Assembly (NCBI GenBank): GCA_945862045.1
Contig: CAMAWR010000018.1
Span: forward strand, 1 to 32,544
DNA length: 32,544 nt
Origin: Bifidobacterium breve
Lineage (GTDB): Bacteria > Actinomycetota > Acidimicrobiia > Acidimicrobiales > Ilumatobacteraceae
Reading direction: 5' to 3'
Part shown: in pieces, positions 14,717-24,094 of the stretch
Numbering within the stretch: the first letter of the stretch is position 1
Layout: every line of letters starts with the position of its first letter
Translations under genes and position numbers: made by a program
The notes under the pieces: generated by a model
Seen by the model: the letters and a program-made list of their open reading frames with translations, nothing else
The model's database searches: none
What the model was told of the DNA's origin: nothing

Positions 14717-15523
14717 ATGATCACGTTCGATTTACAAGTCAACCCGGGCAACGCACAGTGGCCGGTCATCGCTGATGCTGCCCGGGCTGCCGAGGCCGCC
14801 GGCTTTGACACATTTTGGACTGCTGATCATCTCGCCGGCCAGGTGATGTCGGCACCCAGCATGCCCGAGTGCTTCACCACGCTCGGTGCGCTGGCAGCGG
14901 TCACCTCGAGCATTCGTCTGGGCCCGCTCGTGGCGAACGCCGCCAATCGCATGGCGGTCATCACTGCCAACGCCGCGGCAACGTTGCAACACATCAGTGG
15001 TGGGCGATGCGTGCTCGGCCTGGGTGCTGGCTCGGCGCCCAACACCAAATGGTCGGCCGAACGGCGCGCTGTCGGTGTCGAACAGCCACCAACGATGGTC
15101 GAGCGCCACCGCGTATTGCTCGACACGCTCGATCTGATCGACGAGTTGTGGTCGCCAACACGCCGCGCAGATCTCGCCACGTTCATCGCCCCGTCGCCAC
15201 GCCCGCCAATCATGCTCGGTGTCAATTCCACCGCATTGTCGCGCATCGCCGCCCAACGCACCGACGGTATGAACGTGTGCGCGTCGGCGGCCTTCGCGCA
15301 AGAAGTGGTCGCAGCCGCCGTGCAAGAACGCGGTACCGACACCAGACCGTTCAGCGTGTCGGTGTGGGAACATTTCGATGCAGCATTGTTGCGCACCGAT
15401 GGGCTTGACGAGCGCATCGAACGATGGCGAAGTTGGGGCGTGAATCGGGTGATCTTGCTCATGTTTCGTGGCGTTGATTTAGCCGCCATCGAACGCGCTG
15501 GCGCACACTTGCGTAACGGCTAA
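14717..15523 (+). CDS. LLM-class flavin/F420-dependent oxidoreductase
   Basis: A 268-residue luciferase-like protein. It begins MITFDLQVNP, then AARAAEAAGFDTFWTADHL, the standard first helix-strand unit of F420-dependent LLM enzymes. IRLGPLVANAANRMAVITANAAATLQHISGGRCVLGLGAG follows and is the conserved cofactor-proximal block. It is shorter than most family members (about 300-340). ATG 14717 is chosen because family homology starts there and a leaderless -10 hexamer lies 8 nt upstream; the frame opens further upstream but would run through the tRNA. Substrate and cofactor (F420 or FMN) cannot be settled from sequence; F420 is plausible because fbiC is nearby. It converges on leuS. Confidence 0.85.
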   Translation: MITFDLQVNPGNAQWPVIADAARAAEAAGFDTFWTADHLAGQVMSAPSMPECFTTLGALAAVTSSIRLGPLVANAANRMAVITANAAATLQHISGGRCVLGLGAGSAPNTKWSAERRAVGVEQPPTMVERHRVLLDTLDLIDELWSPTRRADLATFIAPSPRPPIMLGVNSTALSRIAAQRTDGMNVCASAAFAQEVVAAAVQERGTDTRPFSVSVWEHFDAALLRTDGLDERIERWRSWGVNRVILLMFRGVDLAAIERAGAHLRNG

Positions 15524-15533
15524 CTCACGGCTT

Positions 15534-15551
15534 GCCGCGGCCTGACGCGGC
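15534..15551. terminator. GC hairpin between convergent LLM and leuS genes
   Basis: GCCGCG (15534-15539) pairs with CGCGGC (15546-15551) around a 6-base loop in the 57-bp convergent gap. No T-tract follows, so it is only a candidate bidirectional terminator. Confidence 0.35.
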
Positions 15552-15580
15552 GACTTGCCGCCGTTCGATCGGGGACGTCG

Positions 15581-18436
15581 CTAGACGACGATATTTACCA
15601 AGCGGCCCGACACCACGATCACCTTGCGCGGTTGGCTGCCACCGAGTGCCGTGCGCACCTTGTCGTCGGCCAGGGCCAACGCGGTGAGTTGGTCGTCTGT
15701 CGATCCAGTCGCCGCCATCAGTCGAGCGCGCACCTTGCCGTTGACCTGCACCGGAACCTCGACGGTGTCGCTCACGAGCAACTTGGCGTCGGCGACGGGG
15801 AACGGCGCGTAGGTAATTTCGTCGGTGCGTCCGAGACGTTCCCATAATTCACTGGCCAAGTGCGGGCAAAGTGGGCTGAGCATCTGGGTGAGTGCTTCGG
15901 CCACCACGCGGGGGGTGGTGCCGTTGGCTTCGACATGTTTGGTGAGGGTATTGTTGAGTTCGATCAGTTTGGCGATGGCGGTGTTGAACCGCAGGCCGTC
16001 CATGTCGCGACGCACGCCGTCGATGGCAAGGTGCAACGCGCGGAGCAGTGCTTCGGGGCACTCGGTGTCTGACACCGTGAGTGCGCTCGTATCTTCGTCG
16101 ACCAGGTTGCGCCACACGCGCTGCAAGAAGCGCTGCATCCCCACCACGTCACGGGTGTTCCATGGACGGCTGGCGTCGAGGGGGCCGGTCGACATTTCAT
16201 ATAAGCGAAACGTGTCGGCACCGTATTCGTCGTACATCTCGTCGGGCGTGACGATATTTTTCAGGCTCTTGCCCATCTTGCCGTACTCGCGCACCATTTT
16301 TTCGCCGGCGTGGTAATACCCACCGTCACGTTCTATTACTTCGTGGGCGGGCACGGTTTGGCCGCGCGCGTCGCGGTACGCATAGGCCTGCACGTAGCCC
16401 TGGTTGTACAGGCGATGGAACGGTTCTTCGCTCGACACATGCCCGAGGTCGAACATCACTTTGTGCCAGAAGCGCGAGTACAAGAGATGCAACACCGCAT
16501 GCTCGACACCACCGACGTACAGGTCGACACCACCCGTGTGACCGGCGGTTGGCGGGCCCATCCAATATCGCTCGACTTCTTTGTCGACGAAGGCCATGGT
16601 GTTGGTGGGGTCGAGATATCGCAACTCATACCAACACGAGCCGGCCCACTGTGGCATCACGTTGATTTCGCGTCGCACTTTGGCGCGGGCAAGTTTGGCG
16701 CCGCTGATCGGGTCATTTATTTCCATCTCCACGTGCACCCAGTCGGTGCGACGGGCCAATGGCGGAATGGGGTCGGTGGTTTCGTCGTTGGGGTCGAGCG
16801 CCTGTGGTTTGAAGTCGGATAGTTCGGGCAGTTGCACGGGCAATAGTGCGTCGGACACGGCAACGGGCATGTCGTCTTCGTCGTACACGATGGGGAACGG
16901 CTCGCCCCAATATCGCTGCCGCGAAAACAGCCAGTCGCGCAACTTGTAGGTGATGGCCGCACGGCCGACACCGTTGGCGGTGAGCCATTCGTTCGTGCGC
17001 GACGTTGCCTGGGCAATTTCGGTGAGGCCGTCGAGGGTGAGTGAGCCGTTGTGTGAATTCACGTAGGTGCCTTCGCCGACGAACGCTGCCGGCCAAGTTG
17101 CACAACTCGACGATGGGGCGATGCCGTGGGCTGCAAACCAGGTATCGGGCGGCAACTGCGTGGCCACAATCGGCAAGTCGTACTTGCGGGCGAACACGAA
17201 GTCGCGTTCATCACCCGATGGCACCGCCATGATTGCACCCGTGCCGTAACCCATGAGCACGTAGTCGGCAATCCACACCGGCACGGCTTGCCCGGTGACC
17301 GGATTGACGGCAGTGGCACCGGTGAACACGCCGGTTTTTTCGCGCGCGTCAGATTGCCGCTCGGCATCGGCGACGCTGGCCGACTGGATGCGGTAGGCAC
17401 TCACGGCGCCGCGCTGCTGCGACGTGGTCATCGCATCGACGAGTGGATGTTCGGGCGACAACACCATGAACGTTGCACCGAACAGCGTGTCTGGTCGCGT
17501 CGTGAACACCTCGATATCACCGGCGCCAGAAGCGAAGCGCACCCGTGCACCTTCGCTACGACCAATCCAGTTGCGTTGCATGATCTTGATCGACTCGGGC
17601 CAGTCGAGACGGTCGAGGTCATCGAGCAAACGGTCGGAGTACGCCGTGATGCGCATCGTCCATTGCCGCATGTTGCGTTTGAAAACGGGGTAGTTGCCGA
17701 TGTCGCTGCGGCCGTCGGCGGTAACTTCTTCGTTGGCCAAGATGGTGCCGAGCCCTGGGCACCAGTTGACGGGCGCATCGGCCAAATAGGCGAGCCGGTG
17801 GTTGTTCACCAGTTGCTTGCGCTCGAGCGGCGACATTGCTTTCCATGTCGTGCCGCCCGTGGGGCGCACACCAGATTCAAATTCGGCGATCAAGTCGGTG
17901 ATGGGTCGTGCCTTGCCCGTGTGCTCGTCGCACCACGAGTTGAACACCTGCAGAAAAATCCACTGTGTCCAGCGGTAGAACGCCTCGTCGGTGGTGCTTA
18001 CACTGCGCCGTGCGTCGTGCGCCAGCCCGAGTCGTCGCAATTGTCGGCGCATGTTGGCGATGTTCGCCTCGGTGTTTTCGCGCGGATGCACACCAGTGGT
18101 TATGGCGTGTTGTTCGGCAGGCAAACCGAACGAGTCGTAGCCGAGCGCGTGCAGCACATTGTGGCCAGTCATGCGTTTGAAGCGGCCATACACGTCGGTG
18201 GCGATGTAACCGAGTGGATGACCGACATGCAATCCCGATCCCGATGGGTACGGGAACATGTCGAGGATGAACAGTTTTTTACGTCCGGCAATTTTTTCGG
18301 GCTCGGCGAGCGGCCCAGCCGGATTCGGGGCGTCGAACGTGTGTGCGGCCTGCCAGCGGTCTTGCCACTTGGCCTCAATTCGGGCCGCCAAACGGGCGTT
18401 GTAACGCTCTTTTGGCAGGGAATCGCTGGTGGGCAT
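15581..18436 (-). CDS. leuS: Leucyl-tRNA synthetase
   Basis: Class I synthetase charging tRNA-Leu, 951 residues, with an editing domain expected between the two catalytic halves. The HIGH motif is at 70-73 ([13 protein letters not shown]), and the KMSKS loop reads KMGKS at 720-724 ([10 protein letters not shown]), a variant I recall from other actinobacterial enzymes. The editing segment has [20 protein letters not shown] and [15 protein letters not shown]. The C terminus carries the anticodon-binding domain and [13 protein letters not shown]. Two starts are possible, GTG 18442 and ATG 18436. ATG 18436 lies 8 nt after the minus-strand hexamer TACGCT, matching the leaderless spacing elsewhere, so it is preferred. 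It is divergent from rbfA across a 20-bp gap. Confidence 0.97.
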   Translation of the reverse strand: MPTSDSLPKERYNARLAARIEAKWQDRWQAAHTFDAPNPAGPLAEPEKIAGRKKLFILDMFPYPSGSGLHVGHPLGYIATDVYGRFKRMTGHNVLHALGYDSFGLPAEQHAITTGVHPRENTEANIANMRRQLRRLGLAHDARRSVSTTDEAFYRWTQWIFLQVFNSWCDEHTGKARPITDLIAEFESGVRPTGGTTWKAMSPLERKQLVNNHRLAYLADAPVNWCPGLGTILANEEVTADGRSDIGNYPVFKRNMRQWTMRITAYSDRLLDDLDRLDWPESIKIMQRNWIGRSEGARVRFASGAGDIEVFTTRPDTLFGATFMVLSPEHPLVDAMTTSQQRGAVSAYRIQSASVADAERQSDAREKTGVFTGATAVNPVTGQAVPVWIADYVLMGYGTGAIMAVPSGDERDFVFARKYDLPIVATQLPPDTWFAAHGIAPSSSCATWPAAFVGEGTYVNSHNGSLTLDGLTEIAQATSRTNEWLTANGVGRAAITYKLRDWLFSRQRYWGEPFPIVYDEDDMPVAVSDALLPVQLPELSDFKPQALDPNDETTDPIPPLARRTDWVHVEMEINDPISGAKLARAKVRREINVMPQWAGSCWYELRYLDPTNTMAFVDKEVERYWMGPPTAGHTGGVDLYVGGVEHAVLHLLYSRFWHKVMFDLGHVSSEEPFHRLYNQGYVQAYAYRDARGQTVPAHEVIERDGGYYHAGEKMVREYGKMGKSLKNIVTPDEMYDEYGADTFRLYEMSTGPLDASRPWNTRDVVGMQRFLQRVWRNLVDEDTSALTVSDTECPEALLRALHLAIDGVRRDMDGLRFNTAIAKLIELNNTLTKHVEANGTTPRVVAEALTQMLSPLCPHLASELWERLGRTDEITYAPFPVADAKLLVSDTVEVPVQVNGKVRARLMAATGSTDDQLTALALADDKVRTALGGSQPRKVIVVSGRLVNIVV

Positions 18437-18443
18437 CTTCACT

Positions 18444-18450
18444 TAGCGTA
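18444..18450. promoter_or_regulatory. Overlapping bidirectional -10 element, leuS/rbfA
   Basis: The 7-mer TAGCGTA reads TAGCGT on the plus strand (18444-18449), 7 nt before the rbfA ATG. On the minus strand it reads TACGCT (18450-18445), 8 nt before the leuS ATG. Both transcripts would be leaderless. Five of the six hexamer positions are shared. Confidence 0.55.
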
Positions 18451-18456
18451 GTTGTC

Positions 18457-18897
18457 ATGGCCCGCCAGCGACGTCGCACCACCGACGCTCAAGACCGACG
18501 ACGATACGAGCGCACGGCACGACTCAGTGAAACTTTGCGTGAAGTCATCGCTGAGGAGCTCGCCAAATTGGATGACGATCGGCTCACGATGGTGACGATC
18601 ACCTCGGTGGACGTCGACTCAGAAATGAATCGTGGCATCGTGTACTTCGATTCGATCTATGGTGCGGACAACGATGAAAAAATCGTCGAGGTACTCGGCG
18701 AATACCGCAAGCGGCTGCAGCACGAGATTGCATTGCAAGTAAAATCGCGCCGCACACCCGTTTTGCAGTTCAAGCCCGACGAAACGATGCGGGCCGCAGA
18801 ACGGATAGACGCGGTACTACGTGAAGACGCGTTACGTCGTGCAGCGCAGAACGGCGCCGACAGTCCTGCGCCGCCAGCACCGCCCTCAGCCGAGTAG
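18457..18897 (+). CDS. rbfA: Ribosome-binding factor A
   Basis: Assists maturation of 16S rRNA in the 30S subunit. The protein is 146 residues. The N-terminal segment RTARLSETLREVIAEELAKL, then MVTITSVDVDSEMNRGIVYFDSIY and LQHEIALQVKSRRTPVLQFKPDETM, follow the RbfA KH-like fold. The tail is Ala/Pro-rich (PAPPAPPSAE). ATG 18457 is preferred over upstream frame extension because family homology begins soon after and a TAGCGT hexamer lies 7 nt upstream. truB starts 19 bp after its stop. In most bacteria rbfA follows infB; here it is first after a divergent leuS. Confidence 0.93.
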   Translation: MARQRRRTTDAQDRRRYERTARLSETLREVIAEELAKLDDDRLTMVTITSVDVDSEMNRGIVYFDSIYGADNDEKIVEVLGEYRKRLQHEIALQVKSRRTPVLQFKPDETMRAAERIDAVLREDALRRAAQNGADSPAPPAPPSAE

Positions 18898-18916
18898 TCG
18901 GGATACCCGCAAGACC

Positions 18917-19837
18917 ATGGCCCGCAAACCAGCAACCGTGCACGGTTTCGTGGTGGTTGACAAACCCATCGGCATCACCAGTCACGACGTGGTCGCGCGA
19001 TTACGTCGCCGCTTCTCTGAACGTCGGGTCGGGCACTCAGGCACGCTCGACCCGGATGCCACCGGTGTGTTGATCGTGGCATTAGGGAATGCCACACGCC
19101 TGCTGCAATTTCTCGGAGGCCTACCCAAAACGTATACCGGCGAAGTGGTGTTTGGCGCAGCCACCAACACCCTCGACGCTGCAGGCGAGGTGACGGCTCG
19201 ACAAGACATGTCGGCGCTCATCATCGAACCGGTTCGGGATGCAGCACGCAGGTTCGTCGGTGACATCACCCAGATACCACCGATGGTGTCGGCCATAAAA
19301 ATCGGAGGTCGTCGTCTGCACGAAATCGCGCGTGAGGGTGGCGAAGTGGAACGCGCCCCGCGCCCTGTGACGATTCATCGGTACGTGGTGGGTGACATCG
19401 TCGACCGCATCGATGGCAACCCGGTGGTGAACATCGAAGTGACATGTTCGTCGGGCACGTACATTCGCACGCTCGCCGCCGACCTGGGCGCAGCGATGGG
19501 CGGGGTGGCGCACCTGCGCAACCTGCGACGCACTGCAATCGGCGACTTTGTCGTGGGTGCCGAGCACGATGTATCGTCGGTTGAGAGTGCACCGTTGCAA
19601 TCGGCGGTTGCCACCATGGCGCACCTCGACGGTGTGCATGTGACGATGGTGGCAGTCGATGATGACATGGCCGCCAAGGTGCGCAACGGACGCGCATTCG
19701 CGGAGTTGGGCGAGGTGGACGCCCTCGCAGGTGCGCGTCGCATCGTCTTGAACGGGCGCAATGAGTTGATTGCGGTGTACGAGCGCACCAGTGACGGTTG
19801 GCGCGCGGATGTGGTGATGCCCGAAGCGTTAGCGTGA
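18917..19837 (+). CDS. truB: tRNA pseudouridine-55 synthase
   Basis: Isomerises U55 in the T-loop of tRNAs. The protein is 306 residues. VVVDKPIGITSHDVV is the N-terminal family motif, and GHSGTLDPDATGVLIVALGNATRL contains the catalytic Asp45. Further matches are YTGEVVFGAATNTLDAAGEV, QIPPMVSAIKIGGRRLHEIAREG and CSSGTYIRTLAADLGAAMG. ATG 18917 puts the family start at residue 1, while a longer upstream frame overlaps rbfA. It is cotranscribed with rbfA (19-bp gap). Its last codons contain the putative -10 of ribF. Confidence 0.96.
   Translation: MARKPATVHGFVVVDKPIGITSHDVVARLRRRFSERRVGHSGTLDPDATGVLIVALGNATRLLQFLGGLPKTYTGEVVFGAATNTLDAAGEVTARQDMSALIIEPVRDAARRFVGDITQIPPMVSAIKIGGRRLHEIAREGGEVERAPRPVTIHRYVVGDIVDRIDGNPVVNIEVTCSSGTYIRTLAADLGAAMGGVAHLRNLRRTAIGDFVVGAEHDVSSVESAPLQSAVATMAHLDGVHVTMVAVDDDMAAKVRNGRAFAELGEVDALAGARRIVLNGRNELIAVYERTSDGWRADVVMPEALA
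19830..19835 (+). promoter_or_regulatory. Candidate leaderless -10 element of ribF inside truB
   Basis: TAGCGT overlaps the last truB codons and ends 8 nt before the ribF GTG. The same hexamer precedes rbfA and ribE at similar spacing. It could give ribF its own transcript in addition to read-through from truB. Confidence 0.4.
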
Positions 19838-19843
19838 GCGTGC

Positions 19844-20851
19844 GTGAAAGTTGTCAGCCAAGCGACGCGAGATGCCGTTGTTGCCGCAGTCGGTGACACA
19901 CGATCGGTGGTCACCATCGGTGCGTATGACGGTGTGCATCTCGGCCATCGCACGGTAATTGCGGAGGTGCGCGCCCGTGCTGCGGCACTCGGTGCGCGCA
20001 GCGTGGTGGTCACCTTTGACCGTCACCCGGCATCGGTGGTGCGCCCTGAATCAGCCCCCAAGTTGCTGACCGACGCGCAGCAAAAACTCGAGCTGCTCGC
20101 TTCGACGGGTATCGACGCGACCTTGGTGGTGCCGTTCAATGCCGAACAAGCGGGCGAAGCCCCGGCCGATTTTGTGCGGCGGGTCCTCGTCGATGCGCTC
20201 GCGGTGCGCGGGGTGATCGTCGGCGAAGACTTTCACTTCGGTTACAAACGTGGTGGCAACGTGCAATTGCTCCGCGACATGGCACTAGCCCACGACTTTG
20301 AGGTGTTGCCGTTGGGTCTTGTGGCGCGCGCCGACGGTGTCGACGAACCCGTCAGCAGCACCGCGATTCGTCGTGCATTGGCAGGTGGCGATGTGCAACG
20401 CGCCGCTCAAATGCTCGGACGCAATCATGAATTGTGCGGTGTGGTCGGCCCCGGTGACCAACGCGGTCGCACGATCGGGTTTCCGACCGCGAACGTCGTG
20501 GTGGATTCGTCGCTGTGTCTGCCTGCCGACGGGGTGTACGCCGCACGGGTCACGATAGAGAGCACGCCAGAAAATACAGCCGGCACGCCAGGCGCCACCT
20601 ACGACGCAGCAGTCAATCTTGGGCGTCGACCAACGTTTCACGAGCATGCCGAGCACTCATTGCTCGAAGCACACCTGCTTGACTTCGCCGGCGACTTGTA
20701 TGGCCAGCGTCTGCGCGTGGTGTTTCACGCGTTCTTGCGTGGTGAGCGGAAGTTTTCGGGCATCGACGAACTCAAGGCACAACTGCAGGTGGATATCGTG
20801 CACGCTCGCGCGGCACTGCGTCAGCGCGCGGCGTACAACGTGGTTCGCTGA
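19844..20851 (+). CDS. ribF: Bifunctional riboflavin kinase / FAD synthetase
   Basis: Converts riboflavin to FMN and then FAD. The protein is 335 residues. The N-terminal adenylyltransferase domain has VTIGAYDGVHLGHRTVI (the GxFDGVHxGH motif with Ala for Phe) and VVTFDRHPASVVRP. SSTAIRRALAGGDVQRAAQMLGR links to the kinase domain, seen as GDQRGRTIGFPTANVV (GxxLGxPTAN-like), ADGVYAARV and AVNLGRRPTF. GTG 19844 is 6 bp after the truB stop. The 3' end overlaps the convergent fbiC by 31 bp. Riboflavin synthase (ribE) lies in the minus-strand block next door. Confidence 0.96.
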   Translation: MKVVSQATRDAVVAAVGDTRSVVTIGAYDGVHLGHRTVIAEVRARAAALGARSVVVTFDRHPASVVRPESAPKLLTDAQQKLELLASTGIDATLVVPFNAEQAGEAPADFVRRVLVDALAVRGVIVGEDFHFGYKRGGNVQLLRDMALAHDFEVLPLGLVARADGVDEPVSSTAIRRALAGGDVQRAAQMLGRNHELCGVVGPGDQRGRTIGFPTANVVVDSSLCLPADGVYAARVTIESTPENTAGTPGATYDAAVNLGRRPTFHEHAEHSLLEAHLLDFAGDLYGQRLRVVFHAFLRGERKFSGIDELKAQLQVDIVHARAALRQRAAYNVVR

Positions 20852-23190
20852 CGCAACGGTCGCCCGAGTGGGGCAACAAGGTCGGCAAAGTCGGTCGGGG
20901 TCATACCTTGGCCGTGGCTGGCACCAGCGGCACGAGAGATGTTTTCGTTCATGAGCGTGCCACCCACGTCGTTGCAGCCGGCTTGCAGCAATTGACGAGT
21001 GCCCGCCACGCCAATCTTCACCCACGACGCCTGAATGTTGTCGATGGCACCGCGATAGGCGAGTCGGGCGATGGCGTGCACGAGCACGGTTTCACGGAAG
21101 GTCGGCCCACGACGCGACTTGCGCTGCAGATAAATGGGCGAAGCCATGTGTACGAAGGGCAACCCGACGAATTCGGTGAAGCCGCCCGTTTCGTATTGCA
21201 GGGCGCGCGTACGCACGATGTGCCGCGCCCAGGAATGTGGTGCTTCTACCGAGCCGAACATCATCGTTACGTTCGAGCGCAAGCCCACCGAGTGTGCCGT
21301 GCGATGCGCATCGAGCCATTCTTCGGTGTTGACTTTGTCGCTGCATAATACGGCGCGCACCTCGTCGTCCAAGATTTCAGCAGCGGTACCCGGCAGTGAT
21401 GACAGGCCGGCTTCCTTCAATCGAATGAGATACGACGCCAACGACTCGCCCAGACGCTTGGCACCCTCGGTGACCTCGAGCGCGGTGAAACCGTGCACGT
21501 GAATATCGGGTGCTGCGGCCTTTACTGCACGCGTTACGTCAATGTAGTAGTCGCCATCAAAATCCGGATGAATACCACCCTGCAAGGTGACCTCGGTGGC
21601 GCCGAGTGCGTAACCCTCGCGCACGCGCTCGGCAATATCGTCGAGCGTCAACAAATACGGCGTGCCACGCAGGTTGAGGCTGAGCGGGCCCTTGGAAAAC
21701 CCGCAGAACTTGCACTTGAACGTGCACACGTTGGTATAGTTGATGTTGCGATTGTGCACCCAAGTGATGTCGTCACCCACGGTGGCGCGGCGCAGTTCGT
21801 CGGCCGCGAGTGCAACGGCACGTACCTCGGGCCCGCGAGCGCGAAACAGCGCGATAATTTCTTGTTCGCCAAGTTCGTTGCCGAGTTCAACACCGCGCAA
21901 CACCTCGCCCACTGGGCCGTGCAACGTGCGTGAGCGCGCAGCAACGGATGGCTTGAGTCCCACCAGTTGTGGTGGCGGGTTATTCGAACCGGAATACCAC
22001 TGGGTAGACCGATGACCGACGAGCACCACCTCGGCACCGTCGTGCACCACGTCGGCAGCGGTAACTTTTTCTGGCCAGATTGCCCCCGGGTCGTCGCGGC
22101 CGAAGTTTTCGGCGTCACATCGGTCGAGCACGCTGAAGCGCAGCGACGCGTCAATCCAACGCGGCGTGGCAGACAGCCCGATCTCGGCGATGAACTCCGG
22201 ATATACGGTCAGGCGTGGCGCCAGCGCGCGACCAGCCGCTTCGGTCACCTCGCGCAGTTGGTCGAGGGCGGGCCACGGTCGCTCGGGGTTCACGTGGTCG
22301 GCGGTCACCGGTGAAACACCACCCCAGTCGTCGATGCCCGCAGTGAGCAGTGCACCAAAATCGTCGCTCAAGTTCGGTGGTGCCTGCAGATGTATTTCGG
22401 GTGGCAAAATCAATCGGGCGACGGCAATCGACCACAAATATTCGTCGGGGTCACACGCCGGGTCGTGCTGCATGCCCGTGCGCGGCTTGGGCAAGAAGTT
22501 CTGCACGATCACTTCCTGCACATGGCCGTGTCGCAGGTGTGACGCCGCGATGGCTTCGAGTGCGGCGATGCGGTCGGCGCGAGTTTCGCCGATGCCCACC
22601 AAAATGCCGGTGGTGAATGGAATCTGCAGTTCGCCGGCGAATTCGAGGGTGTCCAAGCGACGCTGTGGCACCTTGTCGGGTGCGCCACGATGGCATTCAA
22701 GGTCATCACGCAGGGTTTCGATCATCATGCCCTGTGACGGCGAAACACGACGCAACATCGCCAACTCGTCCTTATACAACGCACCAGCGTTGGCATGGGG
22801 GAGCAGACCCGTCTCGGTGAGCACCAACTTGGCCATGTCGTGCAGGTAGTGCACGGTGGAGTCGTAGCCGTGGGCTTGCAGCCAGTCACGGGCGATGTCG
22901 TAGCGCAACTCGGGGCGTTCACCGAGCGTGAACAACGCCTCGTGGCAACCCTGTGCCGCGCCACGTTTGGCGATGGCCAGCACGTCGTCTGGCGCAAGAT
23001 ACGGGTGTTCTAGTCGGGCAGGTGGCTGGGCAAAGGTGCAGTATCCGCACTTGTCGCGACACAACATCGTGAGCGGGATGAACACTTTCGGTGAATAGGT
23101 GATTCGTGCGCCGTACTGCAGGTCGCGCACCTTGCGTGCATCGCTGAGCAAGTCGCTGAGCGGTGTGTCAATGAGGTGCTGATGTTCCAC
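20821..23190 (-). CDS. fbiC: FO synthase, fused CofG-CofH (7,8-didemethyl-8-hydroxy-5-deazariboflavin synthase)
   Basis: Makes FO, the deazaflavin core of coenzyme F420, from tyrosine and 5-amino-6-(D-ribitylamino)uracil with two radical-SAM reactions. The protein is 789 residues. The N-terminal CofG-like half binds a cluster at C44-x3-C48-x2-C51 (CRDKCGYC). The C-terminal CofH-like half binds one at C489-x3-C493-x2-C496 (CTFKCKFC), followed by GFSKGP and EVTLQGGIHPDFDGDYY. The fused form is typical of actinobacteria; its N terminus is somewhat shorter than I recall for mycobacterial FbiC. Start GTG 23190 has AAAGG 5 nt upstream. It lies 142 bp downstream of the chorismate mutase fusion on the same strand and overlaps ribF by 31 bp at its 3' end. 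Confidence 0.97.
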   Translation of the reverse strand: MEHQHLIDTPLSDLLSDARKVRDLQYGARITYSPKVFIPLTMLCRDKCGYCTFAQPPARLEHPYLAPDDVLAIAKRGAAQGCHEALFTLGERPELRYDIARDWLQAHGYDSTVHYLHDMAKLVLTETGLLPHANAGALYKDELAMLRRVSPSQGMMIETLRDDLECHRGAPDKVPQRRLDTLEFAGELQIPFTTGILVGIGETRADRIAALEAIAASHLRHGHVQEVIVQNFLPKPRTGMQHDPACDPDEYLWSIAVARLILPPEIHLQAPPNLSDDFGALLTAGIDDWGGVSPVTADHVNPERPWPALDQLREVTEAAGRALAPRLTVYPEFIAEIGLSATPRWIDASLRFSVLDRCDAENFGRDDPGAIWPEKVTAADVVHDGAEVVLVGHRSTQWYSGSNNPPPQLVGLKPSVAARSRTLHGPVGEVLRGVELGNELGEQEIIALFRARGPEVRAVALAADELRRATVGDDITWVHNRNINYTNVCTFKCKFCGFSKGPLSLNLRGTPYLLTLDDIAERVREGYALGATEVTLQGGIHPDFDGDYYIDVTRAVKAAAPDIHVHGFTALEVTEGAKRLGESLASYLIRLKEAGLSSLPGTAAEILDDEVRAVLCSDKVNTEEWLDAHRTAHSVGLRSNVTMMFGSVEAPHSWARHIVRTRALQYETGGFTEFVGLPFVHMASPIYLQRKSRRGPTFRETVLVHAIARLAYRGAIDNIQASWVKIGVAGTRQLLQAGCNDVGGTLMNENISRAAGASHGQGMTPTDFADLVAPLGRPLRQRTTLYAAR

Positions 23191-23332
23191 AAATGCCTTT
23201 CGTCACGCCATGCGACGTCGCCGCTTGTCGTGGGATGCGTTGGTTCGTTGTGTCAGCACCCGACCGAATGAATCGCAAGTGTTAGAGGTACGACCCACCC
23301 GTATTCATCGAGCAACCTCACCATAGCAAGAC

Positions 23333-24094
23333 CTAGGCGTCGCCGAGGGCTCGGAACAGGGCGCGCACGTTGTGGCCGTTCATCGGCACGCGGTTGCCCG
23401 TCCGCGAGATGAAGCCCAGTTGCACACCGGTGGACGGGTCGAGCACCGTAAAAAACTGCTCGTGGCCTTGCTCGTCGACGACCACATCGGTGAGCAGCGG
23501 CACGTCGGCGGCCTTCAGCAGCTCTTGCACGTACCCCGCGTTGAGCACTTCAATGGCGATGTGTTGCACACCCGAGCCGTGTTGCTGCAGGTGGGCGTCG
23601 ACCGCTTTGTCACCCGGGCCGACGAGCACCACGGTCACCCCACCGCCTTGCGCCACCACGATGCCCGCATCATCGGTTGTCGTAGTGGAAAAGCCGATCG
23701 AAACCAAAAACTTCGACGCGGCCACAAGGTTGGCGACCGCCACGACGACATGGTCGATGCGGCAGGCCACGGCATCAAGGGCCGAGGTGAGCACGTCGGC
23801 AATTTTCGCCGGCTTGTCGAACTTCTTGTCGTGGGCCACCTCGATGCGGTGCGTCTCGGCAAGCAGGATACGAAACAATTGTTCGGCAAAATCCGGGTCA
23901 ACATCGTTGTCGATCGCCCATTGCCGACGCGTCGTGAGCACCTCACGCACCCGCTGTGGCTGAATGACTGCAGTATTGCTTTGTGACTTGAGGTCGGCTA
24001 CCTCGCGGCACACCTCCATGCGTTGGGCCAACAGTTCGATGATTGCCGCGTCGATGTCGTCGATTTCTTTGCGAAGATCGTTGAGATTGCTCAT
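23333..24094 (-). CDS. Chorismate mutase (AroQ) fused to a HPPD-like VOC domain
   Basis: A 253-residue two-domain protein. Residues 1-90 are an all-helical AroQ chorismate mutase (LRKEIDDIDAAIIELLAQR, VADLK, QRVREVL), which would turn chorismate into prephenate. Residues ~112-253 form a VOC/glyoxalase domain most like the C-terminal half of 4-hydroxyphenylpyruvate dioxygenase: IDHVVVAV (His115), GVQHIAIEV (His178), HEQFFTVLDPSTG, and NVRALFRAL at the end. Where HPPD has the third iron ligand Glu (FEIIQR), this protein reads LGFISR, so Gly227 replaces it. The domain may bind rather than oxidise a ligand. ATG 24094 overlaps the ribE stop (ATGA) and is preferred over an in-frame start 9 nt earlier. 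No symbol is justified. Confidence 0.85.
   Translation of the reverse strand: MSNLNDLRKEIDDIDAAIIELLAQRMEVCREVADLKSQSNTAVIQPQRVREVLTTRRQWAIDNDVDPDFAEQLFRILLAETHRIEVAHDKKFDKPAKIADVLTSALDAVACRIDHVVVAVANLVAASKFLVSIGFSTTTTDDAGIVVAQGGGVTVVLVGPGDKAVDAHLQQHGSGVQHIAIEVLNAGYVQELLKAADVPLLTDVVVDEQGHEQFFTVLDPSTGVQLGFISRTGNRVPMNGHNVRALFRALGDA

Noticed and set aside
17126-18451. A 441-codon plus-strand open frame.
   Set aside because: It is antisense to leuS throughout, has low-complexity His/Arg/Gly composition and no family features; it is a codon-bias shadow.
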